Origin: Heliopora coerulea
Taxonomy: Eukaryota; Cnidaria; Anthozoa; Scleralcyonacea; Helioporidae
NCBI GenBank assembly: GCA_030142905.1
Contig: JASJOG010000092.1
Coordinates: 806,001-870,000 of the forward strand
Reading direction: 5' to 3'
DNA: 64,000 bases
Position numbers and translations under genes: made by a program. The number at the start of each line of letters is the position of its first letter. Position 1 is the stretch's first letter. Of this stretch, positions 20,632-32,761 are shown piece after piece. A model generated the notes under the pieces. The model ran no database searches. It was not told the origin of the DNA and saw only the letters and a list, made by a program, of their open reading frames with translations.

Positions 20632-23616
20632 ATGTTATAACAGATATCCATTCATATTCACATACTGTCTGGAATGAAAGTGATAAGATGTACCTTCATT
20701 GAGAGAACTGAATTTTTAACCCTTTACACTACTCAAATTTTTGGGACATTTGTCCTTGATAGGTGAAATCATGTGTTGTTAGCAGGACTGAAACAAGTTA
20801 CCAAATGGCAAGTGGACCAAATAAAGGTTTAATGTTTAAATAACATAACATCTCTTTTACCATCAGCTTTGACAAACAGTGCTTAGCATGAGTCATGATA
20901 ACCAATACCATGTTATTGTTGGTCATTACTGATGACACTTATGGCTAATGAGGATGGCAAATGCAATGTCCATTACCATCATGCATGACAAACAATACTT
21001 ACTATTGGTTAAGATGACCAGTAGAATCTCTGTTTCCATCAGTCACAATAAATGACACTTGCTGTGGGTTAAGATAACCAATACACTCACTGTTGTTGTT
21101 GGTTATGACTGACATCAGTTACTGTCAGCAAGTATGAAAAACAAAATCTGTTACCATCAGTAATGACTAACAAGACTTCCTGTTGGTTAACAAAACCAAC
21201 CTAACATCTGTTACTGTTAGTCATGACCAACACTAAGCACTTACTCTAAATTAAGGTTACCAACACACTTACTGTAGGTGAAGATAACTCACACAATTTG
21301 TTTTACTGCCAGTCATGATAAACAGTGCTTCCTGTTGGTTAAGATAATCAGTTCAATGTCTGTTAGTCAGTGATCATCAACAGTACTTGCTGTATGTCAT
21401 GACCAGCAACAGTTACTGTAACTTAAGCTTACCAGCACAAAGTCTATTATCATCAATCATGACAAACAGTGCTTACTGCAGGCCAAGATCACCTACACAA
21501 TCTCGGTTACCATCTGTAATAACCAACAGTACTTACAAGAGGTTAATATAACCGGTCCAATGCCTGTTACCGTTAGTAACGGTAACAGGCATTGGACAAA
21601 CGGTAACAAACAGTAAAGAAGCAACTGTTATTCAAAACATATGCTTATGAAACACAAGCAAAATGTGTGTGATGAATATACTGGTATATAGCAATTTTTT
21701 GACACCAGAAGCGACATACTTTGATCTGGGTAATATACTCCGCTGATCAACAATAATATCATCCCATATTGGCATATCCCTCAGTCGTGACTGAACAGTA
21801 CAAGGGCGTTGCTTATGTTATGTACTGGTCCGGACAAAGTGTTGATCAAAATATCCAACAAGATTACAGTGAATGTTCTTTCCAATTCTCTATCGGTTGT
21901 TTCCCGATAACGGATATTTTGAGGCCTTGTAATCTATTTGAATTATTAATGAAGCTGAGTAATAAATTGGAAGCTTTTGAAGTGATAACGTGTGATTTTT
22001 AGGAGGAAAGAAGCTGGAAGATTCATATAAAAAGTAGACGACATTTAGAGGACGCTACGAAATGAAGTCGCTGGTGTGTTTCTTTTTCTTCGGAAAACGT
22101 CCCTTTTTTCCGAGTTCATAAGACAACTATTACAAATACGAGAAAAAAATACATGAAAAAAAAGTCATAACCTCACACCTGCCCGTCGTATGAAAAAGAG
22201 GATTACGACAGCCGAGACTAAGACAGAACTTTATCGACGTGATGATCAGATTAAAACCGCAATATTGACATGTTTCCGCAATCCTTCATTTGCTGACGTT
22301 ATTCATAAAAAAATTCAGGTTGAAGCAAGACTAAGGAAGTACGATTTTGACCGAAATTCACGATCTACTCTTCACAGAGTTTAGCTTTTCCATCTTCTTT
22401 CAGTAATCGACCAGGGGCTAAAACCGGTTGCACAAAGCCCCAGATACCTTATCCGGCCGAAAAATCCAAACGAACGAACAGTACAAATTGTGCATTAAAT
22501 CTTTCCTGGCGGGATCAGTCTTCCATTGTCTTCCTGTGGCTAACGCTAGGCGATTTTACTTTTCATAGGAGGTATCTTGCCGTGAGAGTTAAATCACAAA
22601 ATTTAACCTTTATCCACAGCCCAAGTGCAGCTGAGCACGGAAAAGTTGGCACAAAGGTGTCCTTAGCTTAATGTTAATTTGTAGTAAAACGACTCACTTG
22701 TTATCGGGGGTTGACATCACGTGGTTCGGATGGCTTATTTGGCCGAAAAGCTGAACCGAGTGAACATCACTATACACTCAACATTGTAAACCAACGTTAA
22801 CTTTCATGCGACGAAGAGATTTTTTCCGGTAGAAAACTTGTGATTTGATGGGTAAAATTTTAGCTCAAAGGCTTGGAGAATGAATAATTGTTTAGATGAG
22901 ACTTGTTTACTGAATAAGCTGAGTGTCCTGATGCTTGGTACTACCGGCCTATGGTTTAGCCAATAGTGAAGGGATTTTACTCAAAGTTTCGGTTTCTTCT
23001 CTCTTTCTGTGAACGCGTGTGCAGTAAGGGCTAAGAGTTTCAAAGATTATTCAAACTAAAGAAACCATTAAACCGTCGAAATTAAAAAAAGAAAAGATGA
23101 CATCTTGGTTGCGCAAAAGGGTTATATTACGCTTCATTCCTGCTCTGAGCACTTTTAAGGATGTCTTTGTTTTTATCATTAACCAAGATACTTTTTTTGG
23201 ACTGACGATAAAAATAGAAAACGATTTTTTAACGTCATGGTTTGACATCATTGCCTCTTCACTTGAGAATCGATGAGATGGTCGAACCAGGCGGAAATCG
23301 TAATCCAAGTATGATTATCAAAGCCAAGCCAAAGACTCGTAGAAGAGGCATAATTAGGAAAAATGTTTATTGAAATGCAACGAAACGTTAGATCTCAATA
23401 AACATTTTTTCCTAATTATGCCTCTTCTATGAGTCTTTGAATGGCCTTTCTTCACATGGATCTTACTCGTGGCACACTTTCGGAAGGGCTCGACTCTGGT
23501 CATTTGCCAACCTGTTCAAAACAACTCCACCAGACTCGAAACAGCAACCGCGAAAGACTCAGTGATTAAAAAGTAGATAGCGGCCTCAGGATTTCGGTCC
23601 TGAAATGTTTATATAA

Positions 23617-23670
<54 letters not shown>

Positions 23671-24309
23671 GTACGTGCATATACTGCCCCCTTTGCAAAC
23701 AGATGGAAAGATAGGCTCAATGAATAAGCCTTGTAATGTTTAGAGATGCTTATGCTAATTTGAAATAAAATTTTGTTTTTAAAACAAACACTATACCATG
23801 CGGTTTTTGGTGGAACGATTTGGTTTTGTTTTTATTCCAGATTTTAATAACCTAACTTAAACTATTTAATCTTGATCAGTATGTATATATATATATATAT
23901 ACATATACAGCAAATTGCATAAATTTTGGTAAACGTAAACATGCTATTGTAAAAAGCATGAATACGTAAATGTGTTACTGGGAATACTTCAGTCAACTAT
24001 AATACATTAAAGTGGTTGATGAATGTACCAAAAAGCACATAGCATATCTTCACTGACTGTTGAAGTGAAAACAAAATGAAGATACAAAGCTCTTGATATG
24101 TTGATATGTTTTGTGGCGTAATTTTTGTAATTCGATATATATATATATATATAAGTAAAATAGACAAAATTTTTGCTGTCGCTACTCTGAGTTTCACTTA
24201 TCGCTACTCTGAGTTTCACTTATTTTACTTCTTTATTCGCTCTACTGGTATGGTATTGAGCGCTGTTCATTTTCAAACCAACACTGCAACCATTCTGGTC
24301 CTCACCTTT

Positions 24310-24341
<32 letters not shown>

Positions 24342-24418
24342 GATGTAGATGTAGCTGTTTGGTCTCTGACTATATATAGACTAAATAATAGACATTATAT
24401 ATATATAGTCTACATAAT

Positions 24419-24455
<37 letters not shown>

Positions 24456-27400
24456 ATGAAATGGAACTGAATCAGTTCACATATTAGAATAAGCGCAGTC
24501 TTCCTAGTTGATTCATTACCTGAGCCCCCAAAACAGCGGTTCAGAGGACGAAGTATGCGAATTTTACCCCTCTTCCTTTGACAAAGTTTTGCTTTTAAGC
24601 AGGACCGATTTAGTATAGGTTTCTTCAGGCAGTGTTGCTGCAAATTGAGTTCACTTAAACTCGACCACAAACTGTGCTTCTTGGCGCTGCATTTGGGATG
24701 GGAAAAGTCGTCTTGAAAAGTCCATCTGTTTATTGACCATATGTCGCCTAAACGTGGGATGTGATTCTGCCTCTGGTATTTTCCATTGGAGAGGTTTATA
24801 GTGTGGCTGGAATATCAACAATTGTTTTTACGCCTCCTCTCTATGTTCTTTTTTTTGAAGGCGTGGAAGTTGAGATACGTTGCTTTAAAAAAGTGCTCTG
24901 GATACGAATCAAGGGCCCGTCTTGAATGGTACGAGAGCCATGATGCTTTCTTGGTCCATCAGAATCCAAAGAGTCTGTCGTTCGATGCCATTAAGTTTGT
25001 TGGCAATTTCCACTCACAAAGTAAGGAATACGCATTCATAGTAATCATCAGCGATCAAAAACAGCTGCAAATGGCGGCAAAAACTGAGGGAGAAAAAGCC
25101 GAATGGATTAAAACCTTAAAGCAGTTTCTACACAAGCAGTCAGCGTCATGTGTTTCTTGCGACAGCACCTCGTGTGATCACTTAACCGAAACTTTTACGG
25201 AAGGAGCATATTCAGTCTCACCAACAGCAGACACCCCTACAAGTAAGTACAAATGACGATTTGATTTTAGGGGAGAAAGCTTCTCCACACTCCCAGCCAG
25301 CAGATAGGACCCTGGGTAGGGGTTCATGCAAAACAAACTAGCAAATCCCAGACGTTTTAGACCTCAGGTAATCAACCACAGTAATTCAACCATAAAATAC
25401 ATAGAGACCCATCTAGCTGTTACAATGGTATTGTAAAATGCACATAATATATAAAACTTTAAATGAACAACTAAAATTTGCCAAAAAAACTGAGCTCTTC
25501 TATTGTTTCTGGATGCAAGATCCTGTGCAATTTGGAGACTTAATTGTGACGTAACCCGTCCAGCGAATGATAAAATTTACGAAGAAACTCGACGACAGCC
25601 ATTAAAGAAACGGTCAATACAGTTGATTTTTCCGAAGTAGTGATAACACGACCAAGTTCTCATACTGAAAGTAACTTCCTTCAAGGAAGGCTTCAAGTTG
25701 ACCCTATTTCTCATGAGGACTCGAACCGTTTCGTGGATGAAAATTTACTTTACTCGAATAAAGTGAATGACATGAACGTACTTGAGCTAAGCAAATGACT
25801 TGACTCGGCTAAAACATTGTGTCAGTTTGCGTGGTAACCGCGGCCAAGTGGCGTTTTTTCTTTCACTTATCCCGTATTGGTTCATCACTTGAGCTGTCAC
25901 AGTTTTGTCACTTAGCTTAATGACCTGGCTTTGCAATGTGCAAGTGTTTATGAGCTGTCGTTTGGTTACATCCTGCTGGCAACGTCAGAACGGTGTAAAT
26001 TATTGTTTACGCGAACAAATGTACTTACAGATTTAGAAGATACAGGTGTTGATGTCAAGTTGGTGTTGAGTTTAATGTTGCTGTAGATGTCGATGTTGGT
26101 GGTGAGTTTAAGAGGATACTGGTGGCACGTGTCTCTCCCCACCGTGGCTAGGGTTCGATTCCGGCTCCGTGCAATTATTTGATTAAAGTTACCTTGGTCA
26201 CATGTGAGAAGAGTTTTGTCCAGTTCGACTCTACTAAGCCGCGTATTTTTTCTCTGGGTGCTCCGGTTTTCCTCCTGTGGTATCACTAAACCCATGAGGG
26301 GTGACCCTAACTGGACTACTAGTAAGAACAGCTCAACTAGTTGATATCGACTCATATATACAGCCACGTCACTTACATACTTACTATGTTGATGTAGATG
26401 TTGATGTCAACGTAGACTTTGATGTCGAGTTTGATTTTGATGTGGAGTTTGATGTAGATGTTGATATCAGTGTAAATTTCAATGTCGATATTCGTGTTAA
26501 GTTTAATGTCGATGTTCAAGTTGATGCAGGTGTAGATGTTGGTCTAGGTCAAGGTGTTGGTCGAGATGACGGTGTACATCCCGACGTGAATGTTGAGGGG
26601 GGGATAAAGGTGGAGGTGGAAGTGGAGGTAGAAGTGGGTACGGATGTGGGAGAGGACGCTGATATGGAAATAGACAGAGTACTTTTTCATTAATTAAAAA
26701 TAAAATGGAACAACAAAGCCATGCGAGGTTTATTAGCCTAGTAAATTGATCAGACATCTTAGTATTCATACAATGAAACAACACTGTTCTGTTATTTTTA
26801 CTTTGAGTAGTTCTACTTACACTGTTTTCTCGTTCAATCTATGTTTCCTGTCTGTCTTCTGGTTTACTGAATATTGTGTAAGGAATATATTTGAACTATA
26901 CTCTAGACTACAGCTAGAAACGTACTCCGAAGATTACCATCTTCTAAAATGAATACATGTGCTATTGGACAAGACGAAACAAATCATGGTTATATTGCAA
27001 CTTTATTTCAAAGTCATTACAATAAAGGTTTGACAATGACTTTGAAATCGAGGTTTGACAATGAAACAAAGGTTTGACAATGACTTTGAAATAAAGTCGA
27101 AATATTACCCTGATTTGTTTCGTTTGCTCAAGTATTGAGTTTACAAGATGATATTCTTCGAAGTATGTTTCTTGCTCTACTTTTTTAAGTTGTCGGCTGG
27201 TAATGTATTTTTTATTGTAGGTTACCTGGTGAAATTTAAGGAGTCGACAGTCAACTCAGAGCTGCTGAACTTGAAGGGAGATTATCTCTTGAATGTCCGT
27301 CCAAAGTACGTTACCCTGTCTACCAGTGGTCCAAAGGAACAGCAGAACTGTGTGCTGTCATGGTCCCTAGACACCATAAAGAGCTACAACAGTCGTCCTA

Positions 27401-30400
27401 CTGAAAGCAACCCCACCATGAAATTACTCACGATAGAAACCGGCAGGTTAGTTGATGGTGAAGAGTAAATTGATTTAATTTACTGATAAACAGAATCTAC
27501 AAAACCAGTTAGTAAATACAGTTTCTGATAATTTCTGCATCAAAGTGTCTTCCACTGGATCACGTAGAACCCTCGTCATCTGTCCAGCTTTCTTTTCCTC
27601 ATATCTGGCCATGCAGGGCACACAAATCACCGTCAAAATTACCAACATAAATTCATGATGTATAATAATGTAATGCCAATTCACTAGGCATTTTCGCGGT
27701 TGAAATGACGTCGTTCATATTTCTATCACAGCACCGAGACACTCAAGCAATTTTCTATTTATTAGATACATACCAAAACTAAAGTTTCGAGTGAAAGTCC
27801 TTCGTCTGAGTGAAACGTTAGTTTCACGTTTTCATGTTTTCGGAACTACACAACTTTTAAAACTTTTCTATTTCATGAAAAAGTGCCTACGCATTATTCT
27901 ATTTTATTATATCTTTCAGTGTGTGGTTTCGATTTTCTGTTGTCATTTTTAGGCGAAGTTCCACAGGAAGAGGTGTCTTCCAGTTTATGACTCCATTTGG
28001 CCAACAAATAGCCGACCAAATCCGCCTTAATACCAAAAGAACTTACTTTGAAAAGATGAAGTCACAAGAAAGCATCGTGCAGGATTTTGCATACGGTTCC
28101 AGCCCAGATACATCTTCCTCGAGATTTCCGACTTCATCTCCGAAATTCGTTGGCGCTCATATGTCTCCGAAACTGAGCATAAAATCTCTTGATCATCCCG
28201 TCATCCCATTTCACGAATACGATGATCACTCCGAAGCTAGTCAGGGTTCATTTGCCAGTTATATTCAACACGAGAATGGCTACATTCATGTATTAACTGC
28301 GCAAGAAGACGTGGAGAAATTCAAAGAGAGGAAAGGCTCACGACCAAGTGTGGAGCACGAACCAAACAGTGCAGGAGACGACCATTCGACCTATATCGAG
28401 GTGTTAGGCGAGGATGAACAACATGACCAATCACGGGATGACACGTCCCCGAATGAGAGGTCACGTGGTCTTTCGTCACATGAAAACGATTATCCCACAT
28501 ACATTGAGGTCATCGAAGAAGCCCAAGATCCCACATACATCGAGGTCATCGAAGAAGCCCAAGGACAGGAGGGATGTTTTGGAGATAACAGGGATGATGG
28601 AAAATATGGCGTCATGGATCGTCACCAGGTACGTCGCGAGATATATGAGAAGAATGAAAGTGTCACGCAGTTCGTCATGGACGAGTGTGTCTACTCTAAT
28701 TCTAAACGGTGGGAGAGTCTGACTTCGCAGACGAGTTCACAGGAAGGTAGCAGCGTGAGCAGCGAAAACGAGGTTTTCCGAAAGGAATTGAGTACGCCAT
28801 CCGACGTTTTCCCAGAATTACCAGCGAAGATCCCAAACAATCTTCAGCAGATTTCCGAGAATGACAATAGCGTGGAGGAAAGTGTTGTAGAAAGTTCACA
28901 AGCTGAGACGAAATTGCCTCTCGAAGTACAACGTCGACTTCAGCGTGAAAGTCAAGACTCTGACAATGGTGAAGTCATAAATTCTGAGAATTTTAGCCGC
29001 AAAGAAAATTCCAACACCAATAGCTGGCATAGTGGTAATGGAAGTGATCTCGCCGACACGTCGGAAACACACGACACGACGAGCTCGGGATCGGAATCGG
29101 AATCCGAGGTCGGAAACAGTCAAGATTCACAAGAGATTTGTGAAGAGGAGGTCGTGGGCGACACAGATCACAGACATAGGACGAATTCTGATACTACAAA
29201 CCTGGAATCTCCTTCACCAAGAGACTCGTTTGATGGGTCTTTGAAACCGACGGAAATGAGACCCCGGAGCTTCACGACCAGTGATGTGTCGGTTTTGGCT
29301 TCCAACGAAACATACAACCCGAAATTGCTGCAAGATTTGTTAGAAAGAATGACCTACCCCCAACATTTCTTTCCGGCAAATAACCATCCCGTACTAAAGC
29401 GAGAAAGTCCAGCGACGTGTTCTAAACCTGGGGTCCAGCTGGAAGATGAAATTGCGGCTCAGTTAATGCACCCAACTGCGGCTGCGTCGTGGGGAACCAG
29501 TGAGAGGGCGAGGACTCGCCACAGCGCGGGCGAAATAAAATACGTGTGCAGCGAATGCGGTTGGTACAAAAGATCACGTAAAAGGAGTGTTTTGAAAAAG
29601 GCAAAAAAATGTGAAAGATGCAAGAAACTTATTTACAAGAGCTCTACGACGGACTCGACGAGACAAAAAAGTCCAAAGAGTCCAAAGAAGGACAAAGGTA
29701 ACAGTATATTTAATCGAGTCACGCGAAAGTTAAGGGAGTCGCAACAAGGCTCTGTGGACAGCTTTGAGTTTGACCGACCCGATAGACCTACAACGAGCGT
29801 TCACCCAAAACCTTCGTTTGTGAAACAGTTAAATAATCGTGTCCCTATACACAACCCCGCCTTGAATTCCAAACTCGGAGCCCTAGGCATAGCTCCTTCC
29901 CAAGCCCGAATGATCAAAGCTTTGACCATAGGAGGCGATAGTCAAACGCCGCTCAGGTCGAAGCCCCCAGTGCAGAACGAGAACACGTCATCGACTGTAA
30001 AAAATCCGCTGACCCCGTCTTTCAGTGAAGGCTCGGTGTCTGCGAGCCCGGTGTCCCCTCCTGAACCCGAAAGGCGTTCGCCAGCACAAGCGACGGTGCC
30101 GAAAATGACGAGCCCTTCGCCTGGTGAAAACGAAAACTTGAGAGTGCCAGTGACCAGAGCGGCATCGTCGCCTGTTGGTAACATGGAAACGGAAACTACT
30201 TCGGACCTTCTGACGGAGTTTAGAAACGACAAGGCGTCTCCGAGGAAGCTCTCTGGTGGTAACTTGCCGCCTCTCCCGGAAGTAGACGTAAGTATAACCG
30301 GGTGTAGTCGAGACGAAGTTAAGGAGATTATTTAACAATTATTCACCGAAGTGGAGGTAAAAACCTACACTATTCATCGACACTGAGGTGAATAACTGTT

Positions 30401-32711
30401 TTAGCATATACCTCGCATAATTGTTTTCACACACTTGTTTAAATTTTTAAGACAGTTTTACGGAAGGTCGGCTTGTCACCCGGTCTTCGTTTGTAAACAA
30501 AACATTTTGAAACATATTCTGAGTGCATTTGTCGCTAAATTGTAAAGGAGATACATATTCCTGGATACTTTATTGCCAAATTTCGTTAATTTTTTGGTAT
30601 TGTCTGGCACGGCGGCTTCTTTTATTCAAAACAATTTCCTTCTCTTGTGACTGAAACAAAACTGGACGCCATCTTGTTTTGGTCGGAGGTAAATAATGAA
30701 AGGATATTCCGAGCTAGAGGAACCAATCAGATTGCGCAAAAAACACTGTTCACCTGTGCGGGTATATGCTAATCAACAATATTCACTGAGCTTGATGCGA
30801 ATACTACTAAATATAGTCCTATCTTTATTTCAGGTCGTCGTGGGAGAGACCGTTCACCCTTCTCCAGGTCCTAGTACCCAGGATGCTCCTCCAGCCATCC
30901 CTCCCAGGACACGCGAGGAACCTCCGCCAGTTCCACCGCGTCGCGCGTCTGGTCCATTAATACGTAAAGGAGAGTACACCAAATTGAAACGAGCCCAGAC
31001 CGACCCCACGAACACTCTGACGGTGAAGAGTCTTCAAGTACCCAAGGTGCAGGAAAAACAGCGAATATCGAGAACTATGACAGACCCCGGCAACAATCGA
31101 GTCGTGAAAAGTGATAATATTCGAAATGCAGTCTCCATGGGCAATCTGGTGGAGGAAAATCAGGAATCGACGGGTTGTGCCGAGAGTACTTTGGTAAAGA
31201 CGTCACACTCGCTTGGTGATGGACTGGATGATACGCCGCCACCTTTACCACCGAGGAAATTATCGGTGACAGCACAGGCACCACCGCCACCTCTGTCACC
31301 ACGTCGAGGTAAACCGGATACTGTGTGTGACTTGACTTGGAAGGAGTGAGGTGATATTGAAACGGGTAGAGTGAAAGAGGTGGGGTGAGGTTGGAAGGAT
31401 AAGAAATAGAGTTTAAGAAGTTGAGATCAGTGCCGAAACAAAATTTTACAAGATGGTATGCGAAAGGATAGCAAACGATAGGTTAGTAGAACGTGGCACG
31501 ATAGGACAGTGAAGAACTGAATAAGAGAGAGTAAAAAAGGAAAGGAAGGAATAGAAAAAAAAAGAAGAAGGAAATGCATGGAATGGAAAAGAAAGAATAA
31601 GATAAGATAAGATACTATTAGATAAGGTGAGGGAGGATAGGATAGGTTGGGATAGGATGGGGTTGGATATTATTGGATGAGATAGGATCTGTTATGGCGG
31701 GATGTATAGGTCGTAATTGGGGAGGGTAAGAGACGATAGAATGGCATAGCGTTGGGTTGGACGCAATGGAATTGGATGGGACTAGTTGGGATGAGTTGGA
31801 ATACGATTTGAAGACGTTACGACGGATAGGATGGGATAGAGTAAAAAACAAATCCCGAAAAATAATGACATCTTGAAAACTCAAGATATGAGTCAATAAC
31901 AAGACGACCAAATCGATTTCGATTTGACAATGACTTTGCAATGAAGTCGAAATATCATCGCAATCATTCGTCGTCTTGTTATTGACTCATATCTTGGGTT
32001 TTCAAGATGTCATTATTTTTCGGGATTTGTTTTTCACTCAATTTCATCAAATTGTGTGCTGGTACCGGATTTAGGATGGGATAGGATATGAGAGAGCAGA
32101 GAAGAATAGGGCAGGACGCGCCAGGATAGAGTAGAACAGGATAAGAAAGGATTGTATAAGACGCAATGGGATGCAATGGGAAAGTGTAGGTTTTAATGTT
32201 GTATCTACGAATGTTGGTAAATTAGTTGCTTGCGAAAAAAAAGTTGGTTCAGAAAAAAGATTTCGTGTAAAACGCTTTGCTTGAAAAGTGTCCTCCTTCT
32301 GAGATACCCTCGCCGGCATTTGACGGTAATAGAAAGATTGATATCCTCAGAGTTAATATGCGAGCTTGTTTTGATTTCTTGTATCTCTAGCTTCAAATGG
32401 TGTTGGGAAGTCCAGCAACTGTGATCCACTGCGGACGGAATCACGTGGCCGCTCGGAGGTTTGTTGAAGAAATATAACTTAGGTTGCATGCTAGGAGCGA
32501 AGTAATGGCAGTGGTCAAGTTTTTAATCAACTTCGAGGTGTTTTAATGTCAGATCAAAAACTCTTGTCTAATTTATGACATGGTATCTCAAACGATTCCG
32601 TGTTAGGGAGACACCAGTTTAAAGTTATTCAAAGTTAAGGTGAATTAAGATCACTTTTCCCAAGCAACGTCTTCATATAAACAATCATATATACGTATGT
32701 TACAATATAGA

Positions 32712-32761
<50 letters not shown>

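Larger units (their letters stand above)
18487..24860. other. Large Dok-like intron 1, repeat rich
   Basis: 6.4 kb with no supported exon. It contains a tRNA-like relic (20310-20385), several TA microsatellites, a 60-bp degenerate minisatellite ending in a perfect 43-nt palindrome (20860-21597), a minus-strand copy of repeat family A near 22505-22590, and a long inverted repeat at 23331-23438. Length suggests room for intronic enhancers, but none can be identified. Confidence 0.7.
25243..27220. other. Dok-like intron 2
   Basis: Contains the second copy of the SINE-like element, its hexamer repeat and an inverted repeat at 26975-27122. Apparent ORFs at 25966-26367 (-) and 26301-26693 (+) are repeat shadows. 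Confidence 0.7.

Noticed and set aside
26301..26693. Val/Asp-rich ORF with VDVDVNVDFDV pattern
   Set aside because: Hexamer GATGTT repeat shadow, intronic.
28414..28722. 102-codon ORF and other frames overlapping Dok-like exon 4
   Set aside because: Alternate-frame shadows of a coding exon whose main frame carries PTB and motif content.
31309..31349. Gene end at TGA 31349 for the Dok-like protein
   Set aside because: A consensus-like donor and two phase-matched downstream exons with better content make the extended model more likely; the short form is kept only as a possible retained-intron isoform.
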